Origin: Rhodococcus sp. SMB37
GTDB lineage: Bacteria > Actinomycetota > Actinomycetes > Mycobacteriales > Mycobacteriaceae
Assembly: GCF_004345605.1 (NCBI RefSeq)
Contig: NZ_SLVY01000013.1
Location: 124,001 to 188,000 of the forward strand
Length of the DNA: 64,000 nt
Direction of reading: 5' to 3'
The notes beneath the pieces are model-generated. The model ran no database searches. It was not told the origin of the DNA and worked only from the letters and a program-made list of their open reading frames with translations. Both the position numbers and the translations under genes were made by a program. Shown here piece after piece: positions 62,571 through 64,000 of the stretch; position 1 is the stretch's first letter, and the number at the start of each line of letters is the position of its first letter.

Positions 62571-63785
62571 ATGCTCGAGATGACCGCCGCAGCGGCCCGC
62601 CGCACCGCTGTTGCTGCCCAGGGTCTTGCAGACCGACGTCCAGCCGGGCCGGTCACTCGGCGGCACGTTCTCCGGGCCGTCGACCGAACAGCTCTCCTGC
62701 AGATCGACTCCGTCTCCGTGGCTGTTCGCGCGCACTACATGCCGGTGTTCAGCCGGATCGGTGCCTACGACCGCAGCCTCCTGGACGCCGCGGCATGGCG
62801 CCACAGTGCGCGCGCACCGCGAGCGCTAGTCGAATATTGGGCGCACGAAGCAGCGCTGATCCCGGTCGAAGACTGGCCGCTGATGCGGTGGCGGATGCAG
62901 CGTTACTCCGGGGGGCGATGGGCCGGTGAACGTCGCGTTCTCGAACGCAACCCCACCCTGGGCCGAGACCTCCTCGACGTGATCACCGCGGTCGGTGCCG
63001 CGTCGGCTGGCGAAATCGAGAAGCATCTCCAGGTCGAACCATCGGGCGGCCGCGGACCCTGGTGGGGACGCAGCGACGTCAAGGTGGTCTGCGAGCAACT
63101 CTTCGCAGCGGGCGAGTTGTCTGTGGACAGGCGAGTCGCGTTCAGCCGCTACTACGACCTCGCCGAACGGGTGCTGCCGGCCGACGTGCTCGCCGCACGA
63201 ATCGACGAGGAGGACGCCGTCCGGGAGCTGCTTCGCAGGTCTGCGCGGGCGCTCGGTATTGCGACAGTCGCCGACCTGCGCGACTACTATCGGCTGTCTG
63301 CCGGCCAGACCCGCCCTGCCGTTGCAGATCTCGTCGACGAAGGCACCCTGGTCCCCGTCGCTGTCCGAGGTTGGAACGAGCCTGCCTACCTGTATGTGGG
63401 TATGCCCGTACCGCGTCGCGCCCGGGGTACCGCACTCCTGTGCCCGTTCGACCCGCTGGTCTTCCACCGGCCCCGTACCGAGCGAATCTTCGGCTTCCGG
63501 TACCGCCTCGAGATCTATACACCCGAGCACAAACGTGTGCACGGGTACTACGTCTACCCCTTCCTCCTGGACGGGGAACTTGTTGCGCGCGTGGACCTCA
63601 AAGCGGACAGAGCAAGAGATGCACTGTGCGTTCCGGGCGCTTTCGTCGAGGAGGGTGCGGACATCGGCGCTGTGGCAGAGGCACTTGCGGGCGAATTGCG
63701 GGTGATGGCCAACTGGCTCGGACTCTCCGATGTGGTGGTCGGCGCGCGTGGTGACCTGGCTGCGAAACTCGCGGCTCAGATGTGA
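62571..63785 (+). CDS. YcaQ/AlkZ-type winged-helix DNA glycosylase
   Basis: 404 aa from ATG 62571. The catalytic QxD motif is LLQIDSVSV near residue 45. Three winged-helix domains are predicted, and the beta-rich C-terminal half (LCPFDPLVFHRPRTERIFGFRYRLEIYTP) is the HTH_42 family part. E. coli YcaQ and Streptomyces AlkZ remove alkylated bases and unhook interstrand crosslinks. Actinobacterial genomes carry several; which lesions this one repairs is unknown. No toxin or secondary-metabolite cluster is next to it. Confidence 0.9.
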   Translation: MLEMTAAAARRTAVAAQGLADRRPAGPVTRRHVLRAVDRTALLQIDSVSVAVRAHYMPVFSRIGAYDRSLLDAAAWRHSARAPRALVEYWAHEAALIPVEDWPLMRWRMQRYSGGRWAGERRVLERNPTLGRDLLDVITAVGAASAGEIEKHLQVEPSGGRGPWWGRSDVKVVCEQLFAAGELSVDRRVAFSRYYDLAERVLPADVLAARIDEEDAVRELLRRSARALGIATVADLRDYYRLSAGQTRPAVADLVDEGTLVPVAVRGWNEPAYLYVGMPVPRRARGTALLCPFDPLVFHRPRTERIFGFRYRLEIYTPEHKRVHGYYVYPFLLDGELVARVDLKADRARDALCVPGAFVEEGADIGAVAEALAGELRVMANWLGLSDVVVGARGDLAAKLAAQM

Positions 63786-64000
63786 GGTCCGTCGTCCGCT
63801 TGTCACTCGACCCGGCGCGCTCGCGAATTTCCCGTCACCGTGAGTGGAAGCGGTGACACCATCGTCGCTGGTGTTCTACCGATCTCGGTGAGAGTGCTCC
63901 ATCGTTTCGCGGTGGAGATGAATCACCGTTACGCAGGGCGACGTTGAGACGTCACGTATTCGGCAATCACCGACAATGGGACGTCGCCCGCAGTCCCGCA
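63786..64000. other. Non-coding stretch at the right edge
   Basis: 215 bp with no credible gene. A hairpin GTCACCG (63834-63840) / CGGTGAC (63851-63857) with a 10-nt loop lies 49 bp after the glycosylase stop codon and may be its terminator. Confidence 0.5.

Overview
The window is high-GC, densely coded actinobacterial DNA. The gene content points to a mycolic-acid-containing member of the Mycobacteriales, most likely Rhodococcus or a close relative. The main evidence is an AftD-type arabinofuranosyltransferase, a DUF3068 membrane protein, the FadE5/FabG4/HtdX/FadA2 set, GTP-dependent PEP carboxykinase, monomeric isocitrate dehydrogenase and a CYP136-like P450. From about 2.3 to 39.3 kb the gene order is an expanded version of what I recall for M. 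tuberculosis Rv0211 and Rv0223c-Rv0244c. No rRNA, tRNA, CRISPR array, insertion sequence or prophage was seen.

Layout. 0-2 kb: the end of one gene, a coupled membrane GTPase and a small Asp-rich protein. 2.3-6.4 kb: pckG behind a structured leader, a VOC protein, and the cysteine operon cysK-cysE. 6.4-10.3 kb (minus): a phosphotransferase, an unknown family protein and an aldehyde dehydrogenase, coupled. 10.4-12.3 kb: a small hypothetical protein, a CBS protein and a ROK kinase. 12.3-24.5 kb: a cell-envelope glycan block with methyltransferase, GT4 glycosyltransferase, large membrane protein, polysaccharide flippase, DUF3068 protein, acyltransferase 3, AftD and a 57-aa DUF2613 protein. It contains two convergent gene pairs whose coding ends overlap. 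24.6-28.2 kb: isochorismate synthase, universal stress protein, LpqI-type glycosidase, TetR regulator. 28.3-39.4 kb: fatty-acid genes htdX-fabG4, fadA2 and fadE5, with a VanW-like protein and an aldehyde/alcohol dehydrogenase pair between fadA2 and fadE5. A 14-bp palindromic motif recurs in front of tetR, between fabG4 and fadA2, and in front of fadE5, which suggests one small regulon.

39.4-49.7 kb: methyltransferase, FabH-like synthase with a membrane-anchored HNH nuclease, monomeric Icd, a fused alpha-beta E1 dehydrogenase behind a P450, alpha/beta hydrolase and type I dehydroquinase. 49.8-52.5 kb: a TetR/DHA2 exporter pair with a strong operator. 52.5-56 kb: an SGNH hydrolase, then an ECF42-type sigma factor with its YCII/DGPF partner and a good match to the reported ECF42 promoter. 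56-64 kb: small envelope and secreted proteins, a VOC gene broken by an out-of-frame internal deletion, a DUF2510 protein, an ArsR/SRPBCC pair with a perfect 18-bp palindrome in its promoter, a GntR/CynX-type transporter pair, DUF4259 and a YcaQ-type DNA glycosylase.

Family assignments come from reading the proteins and from memory of homologues; no database search was run. Most gene ends are firm. Starts were chosen by ribosome-binding sites, overlaps with neighbours and recalled family length.
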